64,000 nucleotides of DNA from Flammula alnicola (lineage: Eukaryota > Basidiomycota > Agaricomycetes > Agaricales > Strophariaceae): NCBI GenBank assembly GCA_015499995.1, contig JADNRV010000077.1, positions 62,001 to 126,000 of the forward strand, written 5' to 3'. How positions within the stretch are numbered: the stretch's first letter is position 1; each line of letters opens with the position of its first letter. Below the pieces are notes generated by a model. It did not search any database, was not told the origin of the DNA, and saw only the letters and a list, made by a program, of their open reading frames with translations. Below are positions 33,851 to 46,418 of this stretch, piece after piece. A program made the position numbers and the translations under genes.

Positions 33851-35892
33851 ATGACGAACTTCCAAACCACACCTTTCGCTTCCAATCCCCTCAAGACGAA
33901 AGCTGATTTAGCCAACTTTCTCGTCGGCCTGCTCGATCCTTTAGCCGCACACACTTCGCCTGGAGGGGCACGCATTCACTTGGGATATACGGCGACGCAC
34001 TACGACGATGCAGCGGCGCAGCTTGAGGGATTTTCGCGTCCCATTTGGGGTTTATCTTCGTTCTTGGGTGGTGGCGGCGAATACGACGGAACGAAGAGAT
34101 GGCTGGAAGGCTTCAAGAACGGCACCGACCCTAACAGCGAAGAATTCTGGGGGGAAATGCGGAACAAGGACCAGAGGATGGTAGAATGCTCCGCCATAGG
34201 TTTCGCCATCGCCGTCGCCAAGGAGAAGCTCTGGGACCCCCTCAGTGACGAGACGAAGAAGAATTTCGAGGATTGGTTGGGTGGAATGAATGATAAGGAA
34301 ATGCCGAACACCAACTGGCTTTGGTTCAGGGTGCGCAAGTCGACAAATTCCCCAAAGAAATGACGCAACTGATAATTGCCTTGGAAGGTCTTCGCCAATC
34401 TTGGATTATCTCGAGCAGGTTCTCCCCGGTTCGACGCGAAGAGAATGAAAGCAGACTTGGACCACCTCGACACGTTCTACATTGGCGATGGTTGGTCGCG
34501 AGACGGTCCGGAGGGTGTCGTACAGCTTGATTATTATTCATCGTCATTCGCCATTCAGTTCGCTCAGCTGGCATATTCGAAGCTCGCCCAGTCTGATGAC
34601 CCCCAGAGATGCGAGGAATACCGGAATAGAGCTCGGAAGTTTGCGCTCGACTTCGTGCACTACTTTGATGAAGAGGGTAAGCTTAATAGTTATTCCGTGC
34701 AATAGCGGACCGAAATGACCAATGCAAAAATAACACAGGGCGCGCGATTCCCTTTGGACGAAGCCTGACGTATCGATTCGCTATGTCGTCGTTCTGGGGA
34801 GTTTTAGCCTTCGCGGACGTCGATCCACCTGCGCCCTTGACCTGGGGCATCATAAAGGGTTTGCAATTGCGAAACATCCGATACTGGACCAAGCAACCAG
34901 GAGCCTTCTACCCCGACGGAACCCTCACGATCGGTTACTGTTATCCCAACCAAAGCATGACTGAGAACTATAATTCCCCTGGATCACCATACTGGTGCTG
35001 TAAATCCTTCGTCGCATTGGCTTTGCCCGAGACCCATCCATTCTGGGCCTCCGAAGAGGAGCCCTATCCCGAGGCCTTGAGAGGGACAGTAAAGGCCCTC
35101 AAGCAACCCCTCCATATCGCTACAAACGTCGGAGGACACACGTATCTGCTCTCGTCTGGACAGCAGTGTTCCTATCCTGTCAAGCAAAGTGCGGCCAAGT
35201 ACGGGAAATTGGCATATTCGTCTGCTTTTGGTTATAGCGTGCCTGTTGGGAACGGAACCCTAGAGGAACTCGGTGGGGATAACACACTGGCATTGAGCGA
35301 CGACAATGGTGAGACCTGGAAATGTAGACGCGACACCAGAGAAGCGAGGATCGAGGACGGTAAATGGCTGAGGTCGATGTGGTATCCTTGGAAGGACGTC
35401 GAGGTGGAAACGTGGTTGGTCCCGCCTCAGGAAATCTCCCCATTGTGGCATCTGCGCATTCACAGAATCAAGGCTGGCAGAAAGCTCACTTCAGCCGAAG
35501 GTGGATTTGCGATTTACGGCCAGGGCGAAGATGGACGGGCGCTTGATCCATCCACCGGAGAGGCGTTTGGTACGTATGAAGAAGGGGGTTTAGGCCGAGC
35601 CGCGTCTCGTGCGGGTGTTTCAGGTATAGTCGACGTTCCAGCGAAGGCTGAAGGGAGGAAAGGAAAAGTCCTTCGCACAGATGCGAACTCTAACTTGATG
35701 GTTGCACGAGCCGTGCTGCCGACCCTTCTGGGAGAGCATGAGGGCGGGAATAACAACATATGGTTGGTCACAGGGGTTTTTGCAATCCCGAGCGTTGGAG
35801 AAGAAATAGGCGCGCGTGCAGGATGGACTGCAGAATGGAAAAGGCGCCCTGAGATCCCTAAAGAGTTACAGGCCCTCATTTATGATGCCTGA
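33851..35892 (+). CDS. DUF2264 domain protein
   Basis: Three exons: ATG 33851 to 34330, 34387 to about 34676, and about 34739 to TGA at 35892, with GT-AG introns of about 56-62 nt. The protein is about 640 residues. It starts [20 protein letters not shown] and covers a DUF2264-type domain: [21 protein letters not shown] block, [37 protein letters not shown] and [15 protein letters not shown]. Then come [15 protein letters not shown] and [14 protein letters not shown], and a C-terminal beta-rich part. DUF2264 proteins of bacteria and fungi have the look of alpha/alpha-barrel glycan-active enzymes (the aromatic and Asp/Glu-rich blocks fit), but the reaction is not established. No signal peptide, so cytosolic. 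An ATG 36 bp upstream is in frame; I prefer 33851 because the N-terminal family block starts there. Confidence 0.85.
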
Positions 35893-37865
35893 GTGGGAGA
35901 CGGGTCGAAGAAAAAAGTCGCTAAAAAGTAAAACCCATCAACATGGAACATGATTTTTGTTTGTGTTATGATTCACCTTCAAGCAGCGAAGGGGCGATGC
36001 CTAAATAATGGTAAGAATAGGCGTTATTAAAAGAGGTAAGATTCACACAGGGATCATAACGGAGAAACGCACAATCGCCGTTAAGAAGTAATTCCCATGG
36101 TCCATGAGCGTAAGGTGAGGTCGTTTAAAAAAGACAGTCAGACGCCGCAGTCGTCAAAGCTGTCAGGATGTGAAACGCTTAGAACGGCAATGAATTGTTA
36201 GAGACATTTACCGAATACTACGGTGTGAACTGGGTAACATGACTGATGACTATTGAATGGCAGCCACTGGCATGCTTCCATGCGAATGAGACACCCTGGC
36301 GTGCCGACTGGGTCGGTAAACGTTGGTGGTAAAACGAAGATCAATCCTGCCGACCATAAGCAAAAGATGTAAGTTTGAGGGCAGCTGGAATGTCGATAGC
36401 ATTCCACACATACCTAATGGCAGCCGCCTGCAACGAGGTATCGAAAACTTCGAGCATACCCGACATACACGCGCATATATTCGGCCCAAGTTTGGATCAT
36501 CTGCCCTTTTCCGTGAATCATCGAAAACTGAATTTTAGTTAACATGGGCGGCAAACCTCTAAGATCCCATGGCTTCAGAGAGTCTACTGCTGAGGATAAT
36601 ACCGGAGGCAGAGAAAATAGCACAAACCCTCACATCACGTGTTTGAGTCACGGCATTTCAGGGGCCGATTGTGACACACCGATTGTCTCTCCCGTTCCGC
36701 TCGCGGTCCTCTCCATCCCCCGAAGAGTCTACATATCTATCCGATATCTGGCATTACTGTACTGAAAGATATCGGATGTAGAACCTATTTTCCCGGGAAA
36801 ATCATCGCGAAAATAGAAAATGCAGCCCCGGGCGCCGGCACGAACCCACAATGCAAGGCTCAGACAGGAGGAATGAATAAGGACCATCAGCACCTGAGGG
36901 TACATGTATGATGTCGCTCGTTGCTGCCTCCTTATCAAATTGAATTTATTCTAGGGTAAGTAATAAAAATAAACGGTGATCCTTATTTAATAACCTTCAT
37001 CGAAGCTTCATCATTGAACATGTCATCCCAAGGATCCAAGTTGTTGTCTTTTTATTCTTGTTCTCCTCGCCACTTGAGGGCTTCTCTTGGCCTCTACATA
37101 ACTGGCTTAGCTGTTGGCATGACGCCTCGACGATAATTGAAATCAATAAAGCATGACGCTCTCAGGATGCCTCGGAGCAGAAATTGGAAATGAGTCTCCG
37201 CTCAGGGTCCAGACATGCAAAGTGCTCTTAAAAAACGTGCCTCCGAGCGCTCTGCTTTCTCCCGTTTATGTTCAATCTCGGTCAGGACCGAGGAGCCACT
37301 GTAACGTGAAGACAACGTTACTCTGACTTATAGTCATTCTTCTTCAGCTTCTCGCTGCTCCTTGATGGACGCCTTCATTTCTGCCAACGAACCTTTCTTC
37401 AATCGGTGGTTCCTTTTGGGTTGAAGTTCTTATTCCTGGTCTCGTTTTGCCCGTAAAACAAGAAGATACTGTGCGTTCGGTAATACGGTGTGCAATTGAT
37501 TTGCAACGTTGTGGTTCGATACCTCACCACCACACCGATTCCTTTCCGGAAGGCACTCGATTGGGGCCTGGGCGTCCAAGACTATAATGTCTCATTTGCC
37601 TCCTTATTATTTCCCCTCGCTACCTGCATCACTCTTTCATTTGCTCACAACACCTGTCTTACTGTACCACTACGACACCGTCAATGTCTTACACGCCACT
37701 CGGATTCCCTTGCGAATATGGAAGCGGAAAGAAAATGCAATGGCAGGAGCGGATGGAGAGGGGGGGTCGCCGTCCAGTGCAGAAGGTTGCGGTGGTTGGA
37801 GTTGTGTATGTTCGCCGCTTTCTGATATAAATTGTCATTGGCGAGCGCGACGGCAGCTGGATAAT
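35893..37865. other. 2-kb intergenic stretch
   Basis: Short frames only. A hairpin at 36739-36777 is listed separately. The 37.2-37.8 kb part is pyrimidine-rich and may contain the promoter, leader or an unrecognised first exon of the next gene. Confidence 0.4.
36739..36777. repeat. 11-bp perfect inverted repeat
   Basis: atccgatatct (36739-36749) and agatatcggat (36767-36777) are exact reverse complements around a 17-nt loop, in sequence without a gene. Confidence 0.6.
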
Positions 37866-40740
37866 ATGTTCGTCTCCTTTCTTTCGAGCTGTAGTGCCAC
37901 TATCCTAACCACCCTACGATGTAGCACAACTGCTGACCAAGCCGAAAGCGAGACTACGACTACGACTGTCTCACTTACGACTGGTATGCATCTATCTGTT
38001 TGTCTATACAAGGGCTCACTGGATGCTTATAGGGTCCTCGAGCTCGATCTCTGAAAGTGCAAGTGCTGAATCGCTCAGTAAGTTCTTTGATTCGGTCTTC
38101 GTTGGGCAAAAAAATGACTTGAATATCTATCTAGGTACTGCCTCGGCGAGTTCAAGTAGCGAGGTGCTGACGTCGTCTCTCTCGAATGGTTGAGTTTATT
38201 CCACGATTGACTGCCTAGGCATCACGTCTCACCATCGGCGAACTCTAGTTGCCTCGGCATCTGACGAGACATCGTCTGTAGCGCCGACTACGATTACGAC
38301 GAATCCACCTCTTGTTGTCTCTTCTGAGACCGATGTCTCCAGCAACCGGTCTAGCAATACTATCATAGAATTTCCGACTTCCCATATGCCTTCAGCAAGT
38401 TCTTCATCTTGGTCGTCGCAGGAACCTGCATCATCACCGTCCGCAGACCAACCAAGCTCAACCTCACGATCTTCTATGCCACCTTTTGAGACACTTATAA
38501 GTGAACAGCAACCTTCCACGACCTCCTTTAATCCCTCACAGTCGAGAACTTCCAATCCACCTTCTCTAACCACATCCTCCGAATGGACTAGCACGAGTTC
38601 AAGCTCGGCCTCAAGGTCGTCGATGGATGTAGGTGGAAGTACGGCCATGACATTTCCGCCGGTGACAGCGATCAGCATGACGACATCCAAGCCACCACTG
38701 TCCTCTACACCTTCCGCCAGTCCAATATCAATCACGTCCGGCGATAAGTGGGCCACAACCACAATTTTTTCCGTCATTCCCACTTCCTCATCTGATCATG
38801 CCTCAACCTCGCATGTTATGACTATGTCTAGCTCGATATCTGTCTGGATGACGACCTCTGTTGTCGTTTTGCCGCTCCCTTATTCGAATTCGCTTTCCAC
38901 AATCCCTTCTACATCTGCCGAGTCGACCTTCATTTCAGAAACGTCGTCAGTTGTGCTTGCATTTGTCGTTATTCTTCATCCTGAATTGCCTTCCCATCTA
39001 GAAGTGTCTATACTTCTGCCCAATCCAGCAACCAGACTGCATTTTCTTCTGCTACAAGCTCAGGTTCGTTATTTCGCCAGCGCTTTTTTCTGAAAATTGA
39101 GCAACTCATGCTTTCTATTTAGTCCTGTCATGCTCGACGTCCAGCAGCCCACTCCAGCTCCCTTTACCGATGCCAACCATTTCAATTCTAACGACTGCTT
39201 CTAACAACGATCCAACGAGCACAACTGTAGAGACTGGCGTACTACGAACTGATACTCCAAATACTTCTGAGTAAGCATTTCTTGTCCGATCTCAGCCTAT
39301 TCTTGGCTGATTGGTTTACAGGTTCGCCGGCAATACAGGGGCAATTATCGGCGTGTCGCTTTCCGCAGCAGTCGCCGTCATTTTGCTGGTGTTTTTCCTT
39401 TTCTTCACATGTAAGAGGTACAAGACGAGAGGAAGCCACAATGGATCGACAGAGAACATGCTCGCCCTCGCCCGCGAAGTTTCCTGGAGGCGCCCTCTGG
39501 ATGGTGATGACGATGAATCATTCTTCCCAGGTGATGGCGTATCTGGATCTTCGCCTGACCCTGGGGCTCCTGGAAATCAGGGCCATAGTGCGGAAGGCGC
39601 ATACGACGCTTTCGTGACAACCTCGGCGGGTGATCATCTTTCGAGCGGGCATGGAAGTGCCGAGAGTGCAAGTTCCGGTATGGTGCCTCCGATGAACCCG
39701 ATGTTCGGCGGTCAGCCATATATGCCTGGACCCAGTCTACAAGGAATGATCCAACGACCAGAACCGACCGTACCTCCTGGATTTTCATCCAGCAAAAACC
39801 CCGAGACCTCTCAGGTTTTTTGGGGCGTTGACGAACCCCAACCTTTCGTCCATGGCTCACGAGTACCTGTCATCGCGCATCCTCATAAGGTTGCAGGTGG
39901 AAGCCGTAGTGTGGTTTCGCTCAGCCTAGGTGGAGGGTCGTCGTCGGGTGGACATGGAGCTTCTTCTTCTTCAGGAGAGGGCGGTCCAAAGGCCCGTTAT
40001 TCGAAGCGACAATCTCTTTCGGGTGCAAGATCCATGGCCTCGCGTGAAGGACGCCGACATAGCTCCACTCCGCCAACGGCATTCATGGGCGTACGCGAAC
40101 CTCTGTTCGATTACGAGGGTCAGACTCAACCCCAAGAACAGTCTGACAAGATGAGCGTGAAGAGTTTCATAAGCCGCCTACGTAACCGTCGGAGGACTTC
40201 CAGTCCAGCAACCTTGCGAGGAGTTCCTTTCTCACAAAGCCGAGAATCAGACGAGGCGATCGTTCCCACTGTCACCGTGTACTCTCCATCCCTTCTGAAT
40301 CCTCCGATAACCTTACCTCCATCTCGCGCTAGCCTCGCTTTCCCTCGCGGCGTAACTGGAAACAGCTACCGTCCTCTGGCATCAGATACAGCCAACGGAC
40401 CTTACGCTCAAAGCCATTCTTCTGCCCTTTGGCCACCCGTCACGCTGCCGCCACCTCCTTCTCCTGTTCCGACTGAGAATTCGAGCATGGTGGAAGGTCT
40501 ACTCCACCCACGCTTGGGCATGGGCTTGGCTCAGTCGCAACAAGCGAGCACGGCAAGTCTTCGAGATCATGAAGATTATACTCGACCTATCAATGGGGTA
40601 CGTCCGTCCAACTACCATAAATACCGTCACTAATTACTCTGAATGGGCAGCTCGTCAATAACCATCTTCGTAGTACGACGACCTTTGAAATGCAAGATAC
40701 CACAGGATCGGAGGATGGAGGGCAGCCGATCAGATCATGA
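37866..40740 (+). CDS. Ser/Thr-rich single-span membrane protein (Mid2/stress-sensor-like)
   Basis: Predicted surface protein with a heavily O-glycosylated ectodomain. After splicing several short exons, a region of about 400 residues is dominated by Ser/Thr/Pro (for example TSSEWTSTSSSSASRSS). One membrane helix follows (GAIIGVSLSAAVAVILLVFF), with basic stop-transfer residues (CKRYKTR) and a cytoplasmic tail of about 430 residues rich in Ser/Pro/Gly. This architecture is that of Mid2/Axl2-like cell-wall sensors; homology is not shown. The last intron (about 40601-40651) replaces a near stop by an exon ending TGA 40738-40740. An intron at about 38190-38249 is needed to skip a TGA. The start is uncertain: the ATG at 37866 lies in the right frame but gives no good signal peptide, so an upstream exon is likely. 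Confidence 0.7.
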
Positions 40741-41010
40741 CATCCTATTTTTTGCGATGCCGTGTTGTTAGATGACCTTTGCTTCGACATGGTTTTCCAA
40801 GCAATGTTCGCACTTTCGAGTTCACCCACCCCTTAGATTTCTTTTCGACCTTCCTGATATCCAGAAGAAGGGAAATGATAATACTGTATATGTAGACTCT
40901 TGTTATCTGTAATCTTAAGTCGACGCTTCTTCGAGATATGTAAATGCTTTGTATTTCCAGTGTAATTTTATTCCATCTTTTCATTCGCTTTATCATCGAA
41001 CTGCATTCAT

Positions 41011-43970
41011 CTAAGAGAGTAACTTCTTGACGACAAGTTCCCAAATAGCGACTGGGTTGTTGACGCTGCGTAGCTTGAATTTAGACCGCAATAAAAGAGC
41101 AAGATGGGGCGAAGGACTTACATGTCGGATGTAATGGGAAGGTTCAAGGTGGCTGGGCGAGGTTGCCATTCTAGAATTTTTACATGTTAGCAGCCTTCCG
41201 GACAGAAAGTCATCACTTCATACCTTCTGGTTGAGTAGGATCAACGACGCCAAACCCGAGCCTCCAAGTAATTCCTTGAACGCCATTAACAAGCCTTAAA
41301 ATAAAGTCATTTATGGGAAGCTGATGGTTGACTCATTTCAAGAACTTACAGATCAGGCGGCGCAAGAGAGTTGCTCTTCAAATTGGTGGACTATTGCCGA
41401 GGGAATTATAAAAATGGAGGGCTGAGTGTACCTGACAGGATGGCGCACCTTGACTTCAGTGTCTATTGTTGAGAAATCGGTCGATTGACCCCCAACAGTC
41501 CCACAATATTGCTGTTGGACATCTTGCTTTCCGCCGATTACGACCGTCTTGGCGCCTTCCTCTTTGCTCATCGTAACCTAAATGATGATAGATTAAAGAC
41601 ATGACAGTTCAAATGAAACAAGATGCATACGCTGAATAAAGAACAAGAACTGGCACATCTACAGACGTAAATGTCTTAATGTATGTCGTCATCCAGATAA
41701 AGATAGTCTGCCTCACCTTCCATTCGATACGACTACAACTTTTTTGGGGTCGAATAGGGCTGTGGCAGGTGGAGCAGTCGGGAAACCACTGGGGGCACAC
41801 TCTTCGCCTAACCTAAGGCGGACGTTTTGAGCCGTTACATCATATTTGTCGAGAAGTCACTAGTCGTCGCTAACCTTTGACTGAAGGCATCCGCACGACC
41901 GTTGATCGTCGTTAAAACGGGAGGTTGCAGCCAGTTGGTGTTTGGGGGGAAAAAGACGTTATTTGCGTCAGCCCAATTAGTAGGATTGTACAAGAGGAGG
42001 TTATCCGGATCGGCGTTGTTGTTGACAATCTGGTCTGTGATAAGCATCGCTAAGGGACCGTCTCTGGCTTTGGTGTCGAGTCCAGCTTGAGGAACAGACG
42101 TTGACTTAGGTCCGACAATCTACGGGTGGGATACGGGTTAAATCAACTTCAAGAGATGGGTGCACTTGTAAAATCGACGAACAATACGATGCAACCACTA
42201 ATTTTATGTCGATGAGCCGCGAACTCCCAAGATGAAGTAATCCTGACTTACGTGTGCCGCGCAAATAAAGCCTCCTCCATTATTTGACTATCGTGAACTG
42301 TTAAGCACCGAACGAACTCCATATTTGAGAGTGCACGTACCACATCCACGATGAGCTGCGTGGCGCCTAGAGACTTCAAAGAGAGCAAGCCGTTCAACAT
42401 ACCGAGCAGGAACGTGTTGAAATCCGTGTCAGAGAAGCTTCCAAGCGCCATGACACCAGTCTTTCCGTCATTCAACAAGTAAAATTGCGAGACACTTCGG
42501 CTGCCATTAACAGCAGGTAGAGCAGGGGTCAGAGAAGGAGGAAGGACAACATCAGAAAGCGGGGCGGTGTCGAGCATCACGTTCACAGGGTGTTTGCTTT
42601 CAGTCTGTGGTGGAATTGGCGGTTGTTGCTTGAATTTAACCAAAGGTATATTTGCCGAGCTTGTAGGCGCCGAGGATGTCGCATATAAGTTGACCCCATT
42701 TGTGCCGTCGATAGAAACACAATTATTAGCGCGCCAGGAAGCCGTATCAGTGAAAGGTACGGTGGCTGTACCAACTCGGGCGCGATAAGGCAACTATTAC
42801 AAGAGAAGAGTTTTAAAAAGATAGATTCACGACAGAAAATTCGCAATCCGAAACCCACCACTACAACTTCAGGCAAAGTGTGATTAACCCGTACGATCTT
42901 CAAAACGACAGAATCACTGAGCGGCAGGGACTGTTGGGCGAAATTACCCATGATGTAAGTCCAACCCGTCGTACTACGTTGGTAGCTCGAGAAGAAACTA
43001 CAGATCGAATATTCATGTCTGCTCGATACCACGAGTGAGAGGGATCCTTACCCATTTTGACGAGTACCTAACGCTTGGAAACTTCCCGCAATCAAAGCAT
43101 TGGCGTCGACTGCTACAAACGGATCTTGTCCGTTGATCTGCAGAACCTTAGCGCCAGAAAGCTGCGCGTCCCAATGATATCAGTATCAGAGCAAAGCGCG
43201 ATTACGGGCACGGACCGATGCAAGTTGCCCCTTTAGTGGGCCAGGCAACGCATTCTGCCAAACGTCAATTTGGTCTGGGAATTCTGCGGACGCGACTTGG
43301 AAGGCCTCTGGAGCGATGTGGACGTTCTGGGTCCCATCACGTTCCGTTAACAATGCCAAAGGGGTAGGCAAGAAATTCAAAAACAACGCTTATTGTCACA
43401 GAATTAGTCCCAATGAACACATCAAGTAGTGCATTGACCCACAATCCTATCGAAAGCCCATCAGTAAGCATATAGGCATTAACAGAAGCTGATTCTTACA
43501 TAGCACGCGTTGATCCACACGCAATGACCGTCGTTCAGACGTTTCAGGGTACGCGAAAAGTCAATATGGAGGTCATAGTCAGACGGGTATGACTGTTTTG
43601 AAATTCGAGCAAGGTCTCCAAGTAGATCTTCGTGGACATCAGCAGTAAAAGGTTCTGGCGCCCTGAACTCGTAATTCACGGAAGTATGGAAAGCCAATGT
43701 TTTGTTGATTACTTCCACGATCTTAAATATAAATCATTATAAGCAGCCATGTTGTGCAAATGAAGCAGAATATACATTTTCTTTGATTGTCGGATCGACC
43801 TTCACCGACGTGAAGCAGGCTCTGAGGTCCTTCGGAGCGACCCACTTCTGTCCAGCGATGATGGCGCAGGGATCAGCGGCGCGTGTTGCGACATCGACGG
43901 CAGTAGCAGCTGCTGCTGCTGCTAAGCTGGCGACCAGTAAAAATGAACGAACATTCGCTGGGAAGGCCAT
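41011..43970 (-). CDS. S41-like (tail-specific/CtpA-related) secreted protease family protein
   Basis: ATG 43970 with a signal peptide (FLLVASLAAAAAATAV), then DPCAIIAGQKWVAPKDLRAC, a conserved-looking N-terminal Cys block. A run of about ten exons follows. Landmarks in order: NDGHCVWINACY, a hydrophobic domain around 43.2-42.6 kb, GATQLIVDV/SNNGGGFICAAH (the SNNGGG turn before the S41 nucleophile region), ARDGPLAMLITDQIVNNN, WRLGFGVVDPTQPEEWQPRP, and a last exon encoding NNPVAIWELVVKKLLS before TAG at 41011-41013. The pattern fits fungal proteins annotated as peptidase S41 family, some of them in RiPP clusters (UstP type). No precursor-peptide gene was seen here. The catalytic Ser/Lys pair could not be verified by eye, so activity is not asserted. 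It converges with the S/T-rich gene ending at 40740. Confidence 0.82.
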
Positions 43971-45527
43971 TGTGCTGGGTTCGCGGACCACAAGGTTTTT
44001 CGTACCGCACACGACCTCGCTTTTAAGATATCCGAGCGACAGCAATGGTGGGTGAAATTATCTTCGACGAGATAACGAGCGACCATATGGCGTCGACGGT
44101 TTACTGGTAATTCTGATGGTTTACGAGGTCGAAAGGTGGCTTTTAGAGCAACATCATGTGGGTATGCAATAGAAGCAAAATTGTGCCAGCCGCCGCCACC
44201 GGCTTCCAATATGCGAACCTGTTTGCCAGTCCACATTGCAATAAGGCTATGAAAAAGAGAGTCGTTTTGATTATCGTGGATGCTCAAGGACGGCATCTGC
44301 GCACCATATTGACTCCATCGAAATTTCAGTGGTTGAGCGTTCGAAAAAAGATACGGCTGAGAGCACCGAGGTGACGGAGTAGGTGCCTCGCAGTGGGAAT
44401 AAGGATCGAAAATATCTACCAAATCGTGAGACCGTTTGATCCGATAGGGGATGCTTCTTGTGTTCATTTGAGAACACCACATGCATCCTCGTGTGTCCCA
44501 GTGCAATTTTGGAGAAACCATAAGAGAGGGTCAGCCCAAGGCCTTCACGCTTTCCACCTTGACATGAGATTCGAAGTACTCGAAGACGAATGATCAACCT
44601 ATGCTTAGCTATCGCGAACGGAAGAACGGAACGTTGTTGGGGGCCGTGTTGACATATCTGCAGATGCCTATGGTCATCAGCTTGAACCTCGCTTGGCAAA
44701 CTTGCTCATAAATATAAAGGCTTACCAGGACCTTGAGCCTGCTGGCAAATATTTGAATGCTTGATAGACCGATGGATCTGGAAACCTTGAGAGTCAAGAA
44801 AACCATGGCACTGTGTTGTTGGGTTACGCAGAGAGGACTTCTGTTTCATTTCCTCAGTCTACATTCAAGCTTCGAGGTCCCTTTGGCGACAGGTAGAGGC
44901 ACACGGAAGACGCTGGATCGTGTGCGGGCCGGGCCAAGGCAGATTTCAGACGTCATGAAGATCGACTGCGATAGCGCGAGATCTCTTCCTTGCGGCTTCT
45001 CAGCGGCTTGTACCGCGGTACGAGCTCAGTAACTCTGGCCTGTTCCAAAGATTCACCAAAAGCGGCAGGTGAACCCTGTGAAGTATCGGATACAGAGACG
45101 CACCGAGCACTTCAGGATCCATGAGGGCCGTCCTCCTTTTCTACGGTTTTGGTTTTTCACGGTCCAAAATACCCGGCATAACGAAGAATTCGAAGTTGGA
45201 ACCGAGCGCACGAAGCGCTGAGCTGTAACCAGTATTGTTTGTCGATTCATGACGGTTGATGTCGAAGGAGCTTGAGATCGGTCGTCCCCGCAAAATATAT
45301 CAGCCACGTGGAGATGCGCTAAACCGCATTCAGAGTTGAAAACATATTTACGACTAATAGGTGTTATCCAGACACGACATTGGTGAGTTAAACATAGGGT
45401 AGAGAGGCTACGAATGAACGTAGAATAATACAGAAGATATGCCCATGAGATCCACATGAAGATGTAAAACGAACCAAAGATTGTGATGGTAGATGTGATA
45501 GTTAGGCGGAAAAAATTAACCGGAAAG
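43971..45527. other. 1.5-kb intergenic stretch
   Basis: Upstream region of the S41-like gene and 3' flank of the next minus-strand gene. Overlapping frames of up to about 200 codons occur on the minus strand (43922-44521, 45053-45643) but lack coding character. Confidence 0.4.
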
Positions 45528-46418
45528 CTAAGCCTTCCGACTGAATTTCTGCGTGAAACTTTTGGCGATAGATAGCCAGCTGTTAGCTGGAACTTTGGAG
45601 CCGGGGAGTGTGCTCCGTGATGATTTACTCCGCAGTGTGCCATGGGCTACAACGCTAGCTCGCCGCGAAGGGGTCACACCTCCGCCTTCATCATCTTCTA
45701 GCACAGATTCGACAGTCGCCTCCTCAACAGACACCCCGATGACGACAATAGGTTCCCCGTTCTGTGTGCCCCGCGAAGGGATGACGCTAGCAGAATGCGA
45801 CCGACTCAGCCGCCGTGGAAGCATTTTTGAAGGGATGCTCTGCTTTCCCACTATGTGATGCATCTGAGTTACATGACTGTCGTCTTCAGTATGCGCATGA
45901 TCATTTGAGAACGCAGAGGCGCCAGACGCGATGGAATTCGTGCTACCATTCTGCCGTAAACAGTCAGCAAGCATTGTTGATAGCAAACTGAAGGCGATGA
46001 CGAACTGCTATCTGGGATTGATAGAAATGCGAGTTTGAAGCAATTGCGATTGCACTCGGTGTAAGAGGAGCTTGGAGACTTTTTGTGGCGAAATCCTCTT
46101 CAGGGACCTTCAACTATGTTCAGTGTCATCAGACGGTTAGGCAAATTTAAATGGACTTACCTGGCCTATACGTGATATCGAAATGCTCCCTCGCCTCCTC
46201 TCTCTCAGCCTTTTTAAGTTAATGGCGCTGGCTGGTTTCTCGATGGACACTCCATCAGAACCAGCGCGGGCGTGGCTCGTGAGCTGTGCCTCTTGAGCCC
46301 GTTGTTCACTTTCTTGTTCTACTTTTTGGAATATCTGAAGGTTGCTGCATTATGACACGAAGAGATGCACGAGATCAAAGAAACACACCTTTTCGAGAGG
46401 CTCGAGGCGTCCGTCCAT
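45528..46418 (-). CDS. uncharacterised basic phosphoprotein-like protein
   Basis: ATG at 46418 (MDGRLEPLEK), then GT-AG introns lead to IFQKVEQESEQRAQEAQ (charged helix), RERRRGSISISRIGQ and APLTPSAIAIASNSHFYQSQ. A 55-nt intron (about 45.95-46.00 kb, starting gttcgt, ending ggcag) joins the final long exon. That exon has NGSTNSIASGASAFS, HHIVGKQS, RRLSRSHSASVIPS, TPSRRASV and a basic C-terminus QKFSRKA before TAG at 45528-45530. Repeated RRxS sites suggest phosphorylation by basophilic kinases. No domain or membrane segment. The intact frame through four exons supports a real gene; I do not recognise its function. Confidence 0.72.

Noticed and set aside
38229..38783. 184-codon minus frame opposite the S/T-rich ectodomain
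   Set aside because: Antisense of Ser/Thr-rich codons gives long Glu/Val/Asp-rich open frames. The plus strand has splice signals and the membrane helix.
45053..45643. 196-codon minus frame with hydrophobic stretches
   Set aside because: It overlaps the end of the supported gene at 45528 in another frame and has no start context or domain; probably a 3' UTR frame.
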